Assembly (NCBI RefSeq): GCF_017306585.1
Contig: NZ_JAFKIC010000113.1
Coordinates: 1 to 64,000, forward strand
Source: Mesorhizobium sp.
GTDB lineage: Bacteria > Pseudomonadota > Alphaproteobacteria > Rhizobiales > Rhizobiaceae
Length of the DNA stretch: 64,000 nt
Direction: 5' to 3'
The position numbers and the translations under genes were made by a program. Positions 25,670 through 33,904 of the stretch are shown here, piece by piece. Position 1 is the stretch's first letter. Every line of letters begins with the position of its first letter. The notes beneath the pieces were generated by a model. That model saw only the letters and a program-made list of their open reading frames with translations, was not told the origin of the DNA and ran no database searches.

Positions 25670-25705
25670 AAAAAGCCGCCCCGCTTTCGCGGATGGCGGC
25701 CTTTT
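25670..25705. terminator. Bidirectional terminator between convergent genes
   Basis: AAAAAGCCGCC on the left pairs with GGCGGCCTTTT on the right around a loop that itself folds (CCGCTTTCGCGG). A-runs and T-runs flank both sides, so it can end both the YdeI-type gene from the left and the His-rich gene from the right. Confidence 0.8.
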
Positions 25706-25751
25706 CCCGGGAGGAAGTCAGAAGAGGGAGGAAGTCAGAAGTAGGTGGATA

Positions 25752-26126
25752 TCAAGCGGCCTTGGCGGGCTTCTTGTGGGTGTGCTTGTGGTGATGCTTC
25801 TTGGCGACGTGCCGGTGGCCGTGCTTCTTGCCCATGTGATGACGGTGGCCGTGCTTGTGCATATGCCTGTGGTGCTTCCTGTGGTGGCGGTGATGCTTCC
25901 GGTGATGCTTGTGCGCGGCCTTGACCGGTGCCTTCGCCGCGTCCGCGGCAGCGGGAGCCGCCGGAGCGGTCGTGGTGGCAGGAGCAGTCGTGGTGGCCGG
26001 AGCGGTCGTCGTCGCCGGAGCGGTCGTCGTGGTGGTGGTCGAGTCCGCATAGGCGGTGCCGACAACAGGCATTGCCAGACCGAGAGCGATGGCCAGGCCG
26101 AGCGCGGAGAGGATGGGCTTGTTCAT
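25752..26126 (-). CDS. Exported histidine-rich protein
   Basis: 124 residues. A signal peptide (KPILSALGLAIALGLAMPVV, cleavage near TAYA-DS) is followed by three ATTTAP repeats and an Ala/Pro spacer. The last 55 residues are almost entirely His, Lys and Arg (HHRKHHRHHRKHHRHMHKHG and similar). Such tails bind divalent metals such as nickel, zinc or copper, so an exported metal buffer is the natural guess. AAGGAAAG lies before the ATG. A tandem GAGGAAGTCAGAAG direct repeat sits just after the stop (25712-25740). It has no recognisable family beyond composition. Confidence 0.8.
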   Translation of the reverse strand: MNKPILSALGLAIALGLAMPVVGTAYADSTTTTTTAPATTTAPATTTAPATTTAPAAPAAADAAKAPVKAAHKHHRKHHRHHRKHHRHMHKHGHRHHMGKKHGHRHVAKKHHHKHTHKKPAKAA

Positions 26127-26154
26127 GATAGGCTTTCCTTGTTGAGGGTTGCTG

Positions 26155-26466
26155 TCACTGGTCGAGATCTACCGGCGTCACGCCGAGGAGTTTCAGGGCG
26201 TTGGCGTAGGTGCGGATGCCTTGCGCCTGCTTGCGCTCGGCGCAGAACCGGCTCGCCTTGTCCTGGAGTTCCGTTGCCTCTGCGATCTGGCTCGCACTGG
26301 CCCCGGGTTTGGCCCTGGTCTGGATGGCTCCGTCGAGTTGAAGACCGAGCCGGCTGCAGTATTCGCTCCGGGTGACCGCCGCTTCCGCGTCCGACTGCGC
26401 GACCGCCAGCATGGCGAGCGAAATGCCTGCGAGGGCACCCATCCATCCGGTCGAACGTCGTTGCAT
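26155..26466 (-). CDS. Small exported protein of unknown function
   Basis: 103 residues from the ATG at 26466 (MQRRSTGWMGALAGISLAML). A signal peptide ends near AEAA. The mature part has two Cys residues (RSEYCSRLG and ASRFCAERK) that could form one disulfide, and it is mostly helical. An in-frame ATG at 26478 is the other possible start, with AAAGGG directly against it. It lies 28 bp downstream of nothing on its own strand but just upstream of the His-rich gene, so they may be co-transcribed. The start region is preceded by a shared 75-bp element at 26518-26590. Confidence 0.7.
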   Translation of the reverse strand: MQRRSTGWMGALAGISLAMLAVAQSDAEAAVTRSEYCSRLGLQLDGAIQTRAKPGASASQIAEATELQDKASRFCAERKQAQGIRTYANALKLLGVTPVDLDQ

Positions 26467-26517
26467 TGTCGGGACCATCCCTTTGCGTTTTGTGGCCGCT
26501 GCTGTTTGGCTGCCATG

Positions 26518-26590
26518 GGGATGGTTATGACAGGCGATTTTTTCGCCAGTTTTTCCCGGATGTTGAATCTTGTTTCTGGATTGTGTCTGA
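26518..26590 (-). repeat. Element of about 75 bp shared with 60548-60625, copy 1
   Basis: On the plus strand it contains GGTTATG, then TTTCGCCAGTTTTTC and TTTGTTTCTGGATTGT-like sequence, then TCTGAGAGC. A similar order of blocks occurs at 60548-60625 in the same orientation. It sits 52-124 bp upstream of a minus-strand gene, as a promoter or leader might. This copy also has a GGCGATTTTTTCGCC hairpin. Confidence 0.6.
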
Positions 26591-26600
26591 GAGCTGCCTC

Positions 26601-26753
26601 TTCCTTCTCCCCTTGTGGGATAAGGTGGCCTCGCGAAGCGAGGTCGGATGAGGGGTGTTCCAGGGAACGCCAACGTCTCACTTCGCTGGAACACCCCTCA
26701 TCCGTCTCGGCGCTATCGCGCCGATCCACCTTCTCCCTCAAGGGGAGAAGGAA
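26601..26753. repeat. Paired-arm palindromic intergenic element, family D
   Basis: The left arm (about 26601-26668) begins TTCCTTCTCCCCTTGTGGGA and contains TCGCGAAGCGAGGTCGGATG then AGGGGTGTTCCAG. The right arm (about 26685-26753) is its inverted copy: CTGGAACACCCCTCATCCG, then CGGCGCTATCGCGCCG, then CTCAAGGGGAGAAGGAA. It shares its general plan with families A-C but not their sequence. Confidence 0.82.
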
Positions 26754-26856
26754 GAGCGCCGCGTCCGCTGCGGCGCTTCTGCCTCTTCCCCCGGCACCGT
26801 CCTTCGCGTAAGGCCCCGGGGAAATCCTCCCAAGTTTCAATTCCCCTGGACTGCAC

Positions 26857-28479
26857 ATGATCAGACTGGAAAACATCGGCAAGCAGAACGGCCGTCAGCT
26901 TGTCTTCATCGAGGCGTCGGCCGCCTTGCAGAAGGGTGAGAAGGTCGGCCTTGTCGGTCCCAACGGCGCCGGCAAGACGACGCTGTTTCGCATGATCACC
27001 GGGCAGGAACTGCCCGATGAAGGCCAGGTGCAGGTCGATCGCGGCGTCACCATCGGCTATTTCAGCCAGGATGTCGGCGACATGGCGGGCCATAGCGCCG
27101 TCGCCGAGGTGATGAACGGCGCCGGGCCGGTCAGCGAGGTGGCGGCCGAGATGGCGGAACTGGAAGCCGCCATGGCCGACCCCGACCAGGCCGACCGCAT
27201 GGACGAGATCATCGAGAAGTATGGCGAGGCGCAGCACCGTTTCGAGGAACTCGACGGCTATGCGCTCGACGGCCGCGCCCGCGAGGTGCTCGATGGTCTG
27301 GGTTTTTCGCAAGAGATGATGGACGGCGATGTCGGCAAGCTGTCCGGCGGCTGGAAGATGCGTGTGGCGCTGGCCCGCATCCTTCTGATGCGGCCCGACG
27401 TGATGCTGCTCGACGAACCGTCCAACCATCTCGACCTCGAAAGCCTGATCTGGCTGGAGCAGTTCCTGAAGGGCTATGACGGCGCTTTGCTGATGACCTC
27501 GCACGACCGCGAATTCATGAACCGCATCGTCAACAAGATCGTCGAGATCGACGCCGGCTCGCTCACCGCCTATTCCGGCAATTACGAATTCTACCAGCAG
27601 CAGCGCGCCATCGCCGACAAGCAGCAGCAGGCGCAGTTCGAGCGCCAGCAGGCGATGCTGGCCAAGGAGATCGCCTTCATCGAGCGCTTCAAGGCGCGCG
27701 CTTCCCATGCCGCGCAGGTGCAGAGCCGGGTGAAGAAGCTCGACAAGATCGACCGCGTCGAGCCGCCCAAGCGCCGCCAGGTGGTGAATTTCGAGTTCCA
27801 GCCGGCGCCGCGCTGCGGCGAGGACGTCGTGACCCTGAAGAACGTGCACAAGGCCTATGGCAGCCGCACCATCTATGAAGGGCTGGACTTCCAGGTCCGC
27901 CGGCGCGAGCGCTGGTGCATCATGGGCGTCAACGGCGCCGGCAAGTCGACGCTGCTGAAGCTGGTGGCCGGCGCTTCAGACCCCGACACCGGCACGGTGG
28001 CGCGGGGGCCGAGCGTGAAGATGGGCTATTTCGCCCAGCACGCCATGGAACTGCTGGAGGGCGAGCGCACCGTGTTCCAGACGCTCGAGGACAATTTCCC
28101 GCAGGCAGGGCAGGCGCCGCTCAGGGCGCTCGCCGGCTGCTTCGGCTTTTCCGGCGACGAGATCGAAAAGAAATGCCGGGTGCTGTCGGGCGGCGAGAAG
28201 GCGCGGCTGGTGATGGCGCTGATGCTGTTCGACCCGCCCAATCTTCTGGTACTCGACGAGCCGACCAACCATCTCGACATCGCAACCAAGCAGATGCTGA
28301 TCGAGGCGCTGTCGCAATATGAGGGCACGATGCTGTTCGTCTCGCACGACCGGCATTTTCTCGCCGCGCTGTCGAACCGCGTTCTGGAACTGACGCCCGA
28401 AGGCATCCACACCTATGGCGGCGGCTATACCGAATATGTCGAGCGCACCGGGCACGAGGCGCCGGGGCTGCGCAGTTAA
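26857..28479 (+). CDS. ABC-F family ATPase (YbiT-like)
   Basis: 540 residues with two ABC cassettes and no membrane segment. Cassette 1 has Walker A GPNGAGKT, signature KLSGGWKMR and Walker B MLLDEPSNHLD. Cassette 2 has Walker A GVNGAGKS, signature VLSGGEKAR and Walker B LVLDEPTNHLD. Between them lies the charged helical linker (QQQAQFERQQAMLAKEIAFI) typical of ABC-F proteins. These act on ribosomes as translation factors or in antibiotic protection. Length and linker suggest the YbiT subgroup, which I give as likely and not certain. The start is the ATG at 26857 after the family D repeat. Confidence 0.93.
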   Translation: MIRLENIGKQNGRQLVFIEASAALQKGEKVGLVGPNGAGKTTLFRMITGQELPDEGQVQVDRGVTIGYFSQDVGDMAGHSAVAEVMNGAGPVSEVAAEMAELEAAMADPDQADRMDEIIEKYGEAQHRFEELDGYALDGRAREVLDGLGFSQEMMDGDVGKLSGGWKMRVALARILLMRPDVMLLDEPSNHLDLESLIWLEQFLKGYDGALLMTSHDREFMNRIVNKIVEIDAGSLTAYSGNYEFYQQQRAIADKQQQAQFERQQAMLAKEIAFIERFKARASHAAQVQSRVKKLDKIDRVEPPKRRQVVNFEFQPAPRCGEDVVTLKNVHKAYGSRTIYEGLDFQVRRRERWCIMGVNGAGKSTLLKLVAGASDPDTGTVARGPSVKMGYFAQHAMELLEGERTVFQTLEDNFPQAGQAPLRALAGCFGFSGDEIEKKCRVLSGGEKARLVMALMLFDPPNLLVLDEPTNHLDIATKQMLIEALSQYEGTMLFVSHDRHFLAALSNRVLELTPEGIHTYGGGYTEYVERTGHEAPGLRS

Positions 28480-28544
28480 GCTTTCGGGACTATGGCACGA
28501 AGCGCGCCGCATGATTTTCGGCGACGCGCTTCAGTGTGTTGTCG

Positions 28545-28985
28545 CTATCTCAGTGAGATGGCCAAGCCGCTGAGATCGGCGTTGACCTGCAGCCCCACCT
28601 GCTTGCCGGTGAGTTCGAGCTGGGCGCCCCTGTCGTTGGTCATCACGATCACCTGCGCGCCCTTGCCGAGCGCGCCGCCGCCGCCGGCCGCGCCGTAGAC
28701 GCCGGTCACGTCGCGCACGTTGCGGATGTGGCGCACAGTGCCCCGGTAATAGGTCTTGGAAACGCCGAAGGCGAGGCCGCCCGAGACGCCGCCGATCGAG
28801 ATCGGATAGGTCTTGCCGCGGAAGGTGAACGTGCCATCGCCGCCGGAGCCGCCGACGAAGAACGCCGCCTTGTAGACGGAAAAGCGGATCGTGCCGCTGT
28901 CGGCATGCGCGGCGCTGGCAAAGCCGAGACTGGCGGTGGCGATTGCGGCAACCGCGAGGGAACGAAATCCGGTCGAAAGATTCAT
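28545..28985 (-). CDS. Exported glycine-rich protein of unknown function
   Basis: 146 residues from the ATG at 28985. The signal peptide (RSLAVAAIATASLGFASAA) has likely cleavage after AHA. The mature domain is rich in Gly and beta-strand-forming residues: IRFSVYKAAFFVGGSGGDGT, FRGKTYPISIGGVSGGLAFG and AQVIVMTNDRGAQLELTG. I do not recognise the family. The layout of short strands with Gly turns suggests a small beta-barrel or sandwich in the periplasm. It is transcribed divergently from the lipoprotein gene at 29212 and convergently with the ABC-F gene. Confidence 0.7.
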   Translation of the reverse strand: MNLSTGFRSLAVAAIATASLGFASAAHADSGTIRFSVYKAAFFVGGSGGDGTFTFRGKTYPISIGGVSGGLAFGVSKTYYRGTVRHIRNVRDVTGVYGAAGGGGALGKGAQVIVMTNDRGAQLELTGKQVGLQVNADLSGLAISLR

Positions 28986-29211
28986 GGTGAGAGCTCCTGG
29001 AGAGTCGCCGCCTTGCCCGTCGGCCAAGATGTCAGCGTCGCATTGAAGTTTCAACTGAACAGTCTCGCCCGCCATTTGGTTCCAAGGCCCGGGGCCTGAA
29101 TCTGGCGGGAAAGGCCAGCGCGAAGCAGGGTGGGGCGGTTTCATGGCGGCCGACTGCTTGTGGCAGGAGGAATTCCCTGTACTCTCGGAAATGGCTGGCA
29201 AGGGCTTCGGG

Positions 29212-29574
29212 ATGAGAATTGCACTGGAAATTGCAATGTCCGCACTGGCGGCGGCATTGGCCGGATGCGCGACCTCTCCGGTCGACTATGGAGCGTCGCT
29301 TTCGGCGCAGGACCCCAAATGGGCATCGCCGCAATGCCTTCAGGCCCGCAAGGCGGCCGCGGACTACGCGGCGCGCGAACAGACGCACCCCGGCTGGGAA
29401 TTCGCGGCGCTCGGCCCATACGGGCTGGGCATCATCGCCGCCACCAAGGAGGCCGAGCAGAAGCAGCGCAGGCTCCACGCCCGTGACGTGCATCTGCAGT
29501 GCTCGAGCCTGCCGCTGCCGAAGGAGTTGCAGGGCGATATGAGTCCGGCGGGCGAGAAGGCGAAATATCCGTAG
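29212..29574 (+). CDS. Small lipoprotein of unknown function
   Basis: 120 residues from the ATG at 29212. The signal ends in a lipobox: IAMSALAAALAGCATSP, with Cys as the +1 residue after LAG. The mature part is short, charged and helical (CLQARKAAADYAAREQTHPG, AATKEAEQKQRRLHARDVHL) and has two further Cys residues. No family is recognised. A longer in-frame start at 29143 exists but is not followed by a typical signal peptide. Confidence 0.72.
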   Translation: MRIALEIAMSALAAALAGCATSPVDYGASLSAQDPKWASPQCLQARKAAADYAAREQTHPGWEFAALGPYGLGIIAATKEAEQKQRRLHARDVHLQCSSLPLPKELQGDMSPAGEKAKYP

Positions 29575-29678
29575 TAATCCCTCTTCATGGCTGCAGGTTT
29601 GCCGCCGCTTATCTCATGTCTCGGATGTTACCGCCGCCGATGGGCGCCGTCACAACAAAGGCAGTCCGTGTCGAGGCA

Positions 29679-30020
29679 CTAGCGTCGAGGTATGTTCGTC
29701 TTGGTGAAGACCGCTTCTGCTTTATCAGCTTCACTGGATGTCTCTACAATTTCGTAGGCCGACGACGACACTGAATGAGCGGGCGGCAGCACCAGAGGCG
29801 GGAAGATCTGATTAATTCTATTTATGACCCATGCCACAGCAGACATCGCCGCCACGTGGCCTACGATGCACACGAGCAGGATTTTCGGCCCTTCAGTGCG
29901 CTCGATCCAATGCGCTATTCTCAACCATACCGGTGCAATTGCGAAGCCTGCAAAGAACAAACAGTAAAGAAGGACGAGGGTAATCCTCGATACCCGGTAG
30001 ACGCGCGAGTTGTTGGTCAT
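29679..30020 (-). CDS. Putative two-segment membrane protein of unknown function
   Basis: 113 residues with two clear hydrophobic helices: RITLVLLYCLFFAGFAIAPV and KILLVCIVGHVAAMSAVAWV. The tail (AYEIVETSSEADKAEAVFTK) is hydrophilic. The region has visibly lower GC than the rest of the window and weaker third-position GC bias, so it may be a recent arrival. The ribosome-binding site is poor. The hydrophobic pattern is the main support. No family recognised. Confidence 0.55.
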   Translation of the reverse strand: MTNNSRVYRVSRITLVLLYCLFFAGFAIAPVWLRIAHWIERTEGPKILLVCIVGHVAAMSAVAWVINRINQIFPPLVLPPAHSVSSSAYEIVETSSEADKAEAVFTKTNIPRR

Positions 30021-30320
30021 GTGGGAATTGTGATTGGTCGATATTTAGAATCCCTAAAACAGTGAGGTTGGAATTGACCTATCCATCTGAGGTATTACCG
30101 ATAATCCTTTAGCGAGTGTGCCTAGCAGTCAGCTTAGGCCGTTGGATCGGCTTAACCCCATCGACATCGGCGGACGGAACGGCTTGCTCACGCACATCGG
30201 GTTGCCGGTAGCGACGTTAATCAGTCCGAGGCGGTGGACGCGTGTTTATGTCAGCAGCCCTTGGAACGGAAACGCAGCGGCGAAGTTCTTAGCGTCAGGA
30301 CAAGCGAAGGGACATCGCAC

Positions 30321-30491
30321 ATGCTGACCGCCGTTCGAGCCATGATTGGCCAGGCCCGCACCACCGCCGCCAAGAGCGAGCCGGAAGCACCGGCAATCCG
30401 ACCGCTGCCGATCTCCAGGGAAATCGATACCCTGACAGCGATCCGGCTGATCGATATGGCCGGTCTGGGCGCCTGGTCGCAGGACCGTTGA
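30321..30491 (+). CDS. Small hypothetical protein
   Basis: 56 residues from the ATG at 30321, preceded by GAAGGGA at 6-7 bp. The product (MLTAVRAMIGQARTTAAKSE onward, ending DMAGLGAWSQDR) is mildly amphipathic with an Ala/Pro stretch in the middle. The ribosome-binding site and a high-GC codon pattern support it; there is no family match. Confidence 0.45.
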   Translation: MLTAVRAMIGQARTTAAKSEPEAPAIRPLPISREIDTLTAIRLIDMAGLGAWSQDR

Positions 30492-30516
30492 CCGGTTTGG
30501 ATCTTACGGCTCGAGC

Positions 30517-31158
30517 TCACGAGGGCGAGTTGACCGCGAATTGCGCGGCGAACGCCCTGGCATAGGCGGGCCGGGCTTCTCCGCGCGCCACATAGGCCGC
30601 GAGGTTCGGATACTCATCCAGTATGCCCGACATTCTCAGGCGAAGCAGCACCGAGACCATCAATAGGTCGCCCGCGCTGAACGCACCGTCCAGCCATTCG
30701 GCAGCGCCGAGGTAAGCCGAGAGCTGGGCCATGCGGGCGCGAACGCGGTCCTTCACCAGGGGCAGGCGCTCCGCGCTCCAGGGCTTGTCGGCTTCGAATA
30801 TTCTTGCCGTCGTCAAGTCGAGGATCGGCGGCTCGATGGTGTTGACCGCGGCGAACATCCAGCTGATCGCGCGGGCGCGGGCGTCGCTATCCCCGGGCAG
30901 CAGGCCCGCATGCCGCTCGGCCAGATGAAGGACGATCGAGCCGGTCTCGAACAGGCAGAGCGAACCCTCCTCATAGGTGGGAATCTGGCCGAACGGGTGG
31001 ATGGCCAGATGATCCGGCGCCTTCATTGCGGCGGAGGAAAGGTAACGAACCTCATAAGCTTGCCCCACTTCCTCCAGCGCCCAGCGAACGCGCGTATCGC
31101 GCGCCAGTCCGCGACCCTGGTCGGGAGATCGGTCGAAGGCTGTGATGGTGGGCATCAT
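30517..31158 (-). CDS. Glutathione S-transferase family protein
   Basis: The product is 213 residues from the ATG at 31158, with GGAG 8 bp upstream. The thioredoxin-like N-domain has TRVRWALEEVGQAYEVRYLS, HPFGQIPTYEEGS (cis-Pro) and LCLFETGSIVLHLAERH, the E-T/S-x-S/A-I glutathione-contact motif. The C-terminal all-helical domain ends with GAFSAGDLLMVSVLLRLR and YVARGEARPAYARAF. The substrate is unknown. A family C repeat lies upstream. Confidence 0.9.
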   Translation of the reverse strand: MMPTITAFDRSPDQGRGLARDTRVRWALEEVGQAYEVRYLSSAAMKAPDHLAIHPFGQIPTYEEGSLCLFETGSIVLHLAERHAGLLPGDSDARARAISWMFAAVNTIEPPILDLTTARIFEADKPWSAERLPLVKDRVRARMAQLSAYLGAAEWLDGAFSAGDLLMVSVLLRLRMSGILDEYPNLAAYVARGEARPAYARAFAAQFAVNSPS

Positions 31159-31263
31159 GCGCTGGGCTCCGGTTGGTTGGTTCGATACACAAAGGACGAA
31201 CGGCGCCAGCGGTTCCCGACAGGAGGCTTCGTTTTTTCCAGGGAGTGGCGACGGTGAAGCTGC

Positions 31264-31455
31264 CAATCTCCCCCCTTGAGGGGGAGATGTCCGACAGGAC
31301 AGAGGGGGGCGCTGTCCCGCCGTCCTTCTCCATTGGCCACCTATGGCTGCGTGCGTCCTTCGAATGTCCCGGCAAGGAAAGATGGCATTGAGAGGCTGGC
31401 ATTCCTTCGCGCCCCCCTCTGGCCTGCCGGCCATCTCCCCCACGAGGGGGGAGAT
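31264..31455. repeat. Paired-arm palindromic intergenic element, family C copy 2, arms swapped
   Basis: Here the arm that is right-hand in copy 1 (AATCTCCCCCCTTGAGGGGG leading to GGACAGAGGGGGGCGC) comes first at 31264-31312. The left-hand-type arm (CGCCCCCCTCTGGCCTGCCG then CCATCTCCCCCACGAGGGGG) comes second at 31410-31455. The order is the reverse of copies 1 and 3, so the usual outer ends face inward. Confidence 0.82.
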
Positions 31456-31475
31456 CGAACGTCACCGTGTTCGCT

Positions 31476-32993
31476 CTATTGGGGCTCGCCAAACCATCGT
31501 GATGCGGCCTGGGCGGCTTCCTCCGGATCAGGCTCGGCATCGCTGGCCCACGCGACCACGCCGTCGGGGCGCACCAGCAGGGCGGTCAGGCCGAGCCGTT
31601 CGCTGGCGTCGCCGGCGACATAGGTGATCCTGCCCGGCCAGCGCTCGGCAAGCGCCTGAAGCGGGGCGCCCGCGCCGAAATCCAGCAGCAGGCCGTGTCC
31701 GGACCGCATGAGTTCGCCGAGCCTCGTGCCGTCGGCCAGCGCGAAATCGGGCGCGCTGCGGCCGACGAGGTCGTGGCCGCCGCCGAGATCGTAGCGCAGT
31801 TCGACGCCCCAGACGCGGCCGGCGAAATAGGTCGCGCCGTCGCGCGTGGCGATGAGATCGCGGATGATGGCTTCGAGCGCGCGCGAACTGGGGCTCGGCC
31901 GCATCAGCGCGACCTGCGCCCGCGACCAGTCGAGCACCTGCGCCGCCACCGGATGCCGCTCGGCGAAATAGCTGTCGAGCAGGCCGGCCGGCGCGTGGCG
32001 GGGTGTGGTCGGGGCGGGCTTCCAGCCGGGGTTCATGGCGTCGCCGAGGCCGAGGTTGAGCCCCTGGCCGCCAAGCGGCGAGTGGATGTGCGCGGCGTCA
32101 CCGGCAAGCAGCACGCGGCCCCGGCGGTAGGTTGTGGCGAGATAGGCGCGGTCCGTCCAGGTGGTGGCGAGTTTCAGCGCCGTCAGCGTGACGTCGGTGC
32201 CGGAGACGCGGCGCAGAACCTGCTGCACATGTTCCAACGTGATCGGCTGGCTGCGGTGGAAGGCGCCGCCGTCGAAATCGACCATGCCGATGGTGCCGGG
32301 CCGGGCAAAGGTATACATGCCCGCCGCCGTGTAGTGGCGGCCGAGGCTGAGCTTGTCCGGATCGGCCAGCTCGACTTCGACGGAATAGCCGGTGAATTCG
32401 GCATCGGTGCCGGTGAATCCAAAGCCGCCAAGCTTGCGCACCGTGCTGCGGCCGCCATCGCAGCCGACCAGCCAGCGCGCGCCAAACGTCTCGCCGCCGG
32501 CGCGGACGGTCACGTCCTCGCCGGACTGGGTGAAACCCTCGACGCCGAGGCCGCGCCTGATCTCGACGCCCATCGCGCTCGCGCGGGCGGCGAGCATGGC
32601 TTCGAGCTCTTCCATCTCGACGGCCAGATTGGTGATGGCGGGTCCGGGAAGGCGATGGGGCCATTTCGAGGTGTCGACCACGTCGAGATAGAACTGGATG
32701 CCGGCGAAATGGCCGCCCGGGCGGCGCTGCTGCTGGCTCCAGTGCGCGCCGCCGTCCTTGCCCGGCGCCGCCGCGATCTCGCTGAGCAGGTTGCGGCGAT
32801 GGAAGGCTTCGATGGTGGGCACTGACAGGCCGCGCATGCCGAAGGGCAGCCGCTTCAGGGGAGAGCGCGGATCCGGCGCTTGTTCCAGCACCAGGACGGA
32901 GATGCCCGCAAGGCGCAGCTCGCAGGCGAGGAAGAGACCGACCGGGCCGGCGCCGGCAATGATGACATTATGGGAAATCGGATGGCTTTGCAT
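31476..32993 (-). CDS. FAD-dependent aromatic monooxygenase
   Basis: 505-residue flavoprotein of the class A hydroxylase family (PheA/TfdB/MhpA type). Residues about 9-40 hold the Rossmann motif (VIIAGAGPVGLFLACELRLA), then GARWLVGCDGGRS (the DG motif) and RGRVLLAGDAAHIHSPLGGQ (the GD motif that contacts FAD) continuing GLNLGLGDAMN. The C-terminal 150 residues resemble the thioredoxin-like lid domain of these enzymes. They hydroxylate phenols or related rings with NAD(P)H and oxygen. The gene starts at the ATG at 32993 and is transcribed alone, so the substrate cannot be inferred. Confidence 0.9.
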   Translation of the reverse strand: MQSHPISHNVIIAGAGPVGLFLACELRLAGISVLVLEQAPDPRSPLKRLPFGMRGLSVPTIEAFHRRNLLSEIAAAPGKDGGAHWSQQQRRPGGHFAGIQFYLDVVDTSKWPHRLPGPAITNLAVEMEELEAMLAARASAMGVEIRRGLGVEGFTQSGEDVTVRAGGETFGARWLVGCDGGRSTVRKLGGFGFTGTDAEFTGYSVEVELADPDKLSLGRHYTAAGMYTFARPGTIGMVDFDGGAFHRSQPITLEHVQQVLRRVSGTDVTLTALKLATTWTDRAYLATTYRRGRVLLAGDAAHIHSPLGGQGLNLGLGDAMNPGWKPAPTTPRHAPAGLLDSYFAERHPVAAQVLDWSRAQVALMRPSPSSRALEAIIRDLIATRDGATYFAGRVWGVELRYDLGGGHDLVGRSAPDFALADGTRLGELMRSGHGLLLDFGAGAPLQALAERWPGRITYVAGDASERLGLTALLVRPDGVVAWASDAEPDPEEAAQAASRWFGEPQ

Positions 32994-33220
32994 GAACTAC
33001 TCCTGTGGCCGATGTTCGACCGGAGCGTTCCTCGCCTTGAGAGCCACGGACGAACCATTGAACGCTTCCTGAGCGTCCGATGTTCGTCGCGGGGATCTCT
33101 GCACGAAGCCAAAGACCAGAGCTTTCGTTACCGAAAGGAGTTGGGCTTACCAAACCAACCCTGCCTTTTCCGACAGAGGCCATATAAGGGTATGGCGATT
33201 GGCGCGCAACAGGGGGCACG

Positions 33221-33904
33221 ATGATTTTCTGGATAGCGGGCGTGGCCGGACTGGCGGTCGCCTATCTCCTCGGCTCCATTCCGACCGGCTATCTCTTGGG
33301 GAGACTGCTGAAGGGGATCGACATACGCGAGCATGGCTCGAGGTCCACGGGTGCGACCAATGTGCTGCGAACCCTGGGCAAATGGCCGGCCTTGGCCGTG
33401 CTGCTGGTCGATGTGCTGAAAGGGGCCGCGGCGATCGTATTCGCCCGCTGGTTCTATGCGCTGCCCGCACCGCCGGCAGGGCTCGATCCGCAAGGCGTGG
33501 TGCCGTGGGCCGTCTGTCTTGCCGGGCTTGCCGTGCTCTTAGGTCATGGCCGTTCGGTCTGGCTGAACTTCACCGGCGGCAAGTCGGCGGCGACGGGGCT
33601 CGGCGTGCTGCTCGCCATGTCCTGGCCGATCGGTCTCGGCGCGGCAGTGGTCTTCTGCGCCGTGCTGGCCATTTCCAGGATCGTGTCGCTAAGCTCGATG
33701 CTGGCGGCGTCGACCGCGATCGTGCTGGTCTGCGCCCTGGATCAGCCTCTGGCCTACCGGCTGCTGGTGATCGCCGGCGGGCTCTATGTCATCGCGCGGC
33801 ATCGCGCCAATATCGGGCGGCTCCTGGCTGGAACCGAGCCGCGTGTCGGGCAAGGCAGTCCGCGGTCGGCGTCCGGAGGCGAGGGGACGTTTCCGAATGG
33901 CTAG
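33221..33904 (+). CDS. plsY: Glycerol-3-phosphate acyltransferase PlsY
   Basis: Integral membrane enzyme that acylates glycerol-3-phosphate with acyl-phosphate in phospholipid synthesis. The 227 residues show the three conserved motifs: YLLGSIPTGYLLG, then HGSRSTGATNVLRTLGKWPA, and GHGRSVWLNFTGGKSAATGL. Five to seven hydrophobic segments are visible. AGGGGGC lies before the ATG. The tail after residue 205 is hydrophilic and overlaps the next gene by 8 bp. PlsY is usually single-copy, so this may be the house-keeping copy or a second one; I cannot tell. Confidence 0.93.
   Translation: MIFWIAGVAGLAVAYLLGSIPTGYLLGRLLKGIDIREHGSRSTGATNVLRTLGKWPALAVLLVDVLKGAAAIVFARWFYALPAPPAGLDPQGVVPWAVCLAGLAVLLGHGRSVWLNFTGGKSAATGLGVLLAMSWPIGLGAAVVFCAVLAISRIVSLSSMLAASTAIVLVCALDQPLAYRLLVIAGGLYVIARHRANIGRLLAGTEPRVGQGSPRSASGGEGTFPNG

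Noticed and set aside
28499..28532. GAAGCGCG/CGCGCTTC stem-loop after the ABC-F gene
   Set aside because: It has only eight paired bases, a large loop and no T-run, so I did not call it a terminator.
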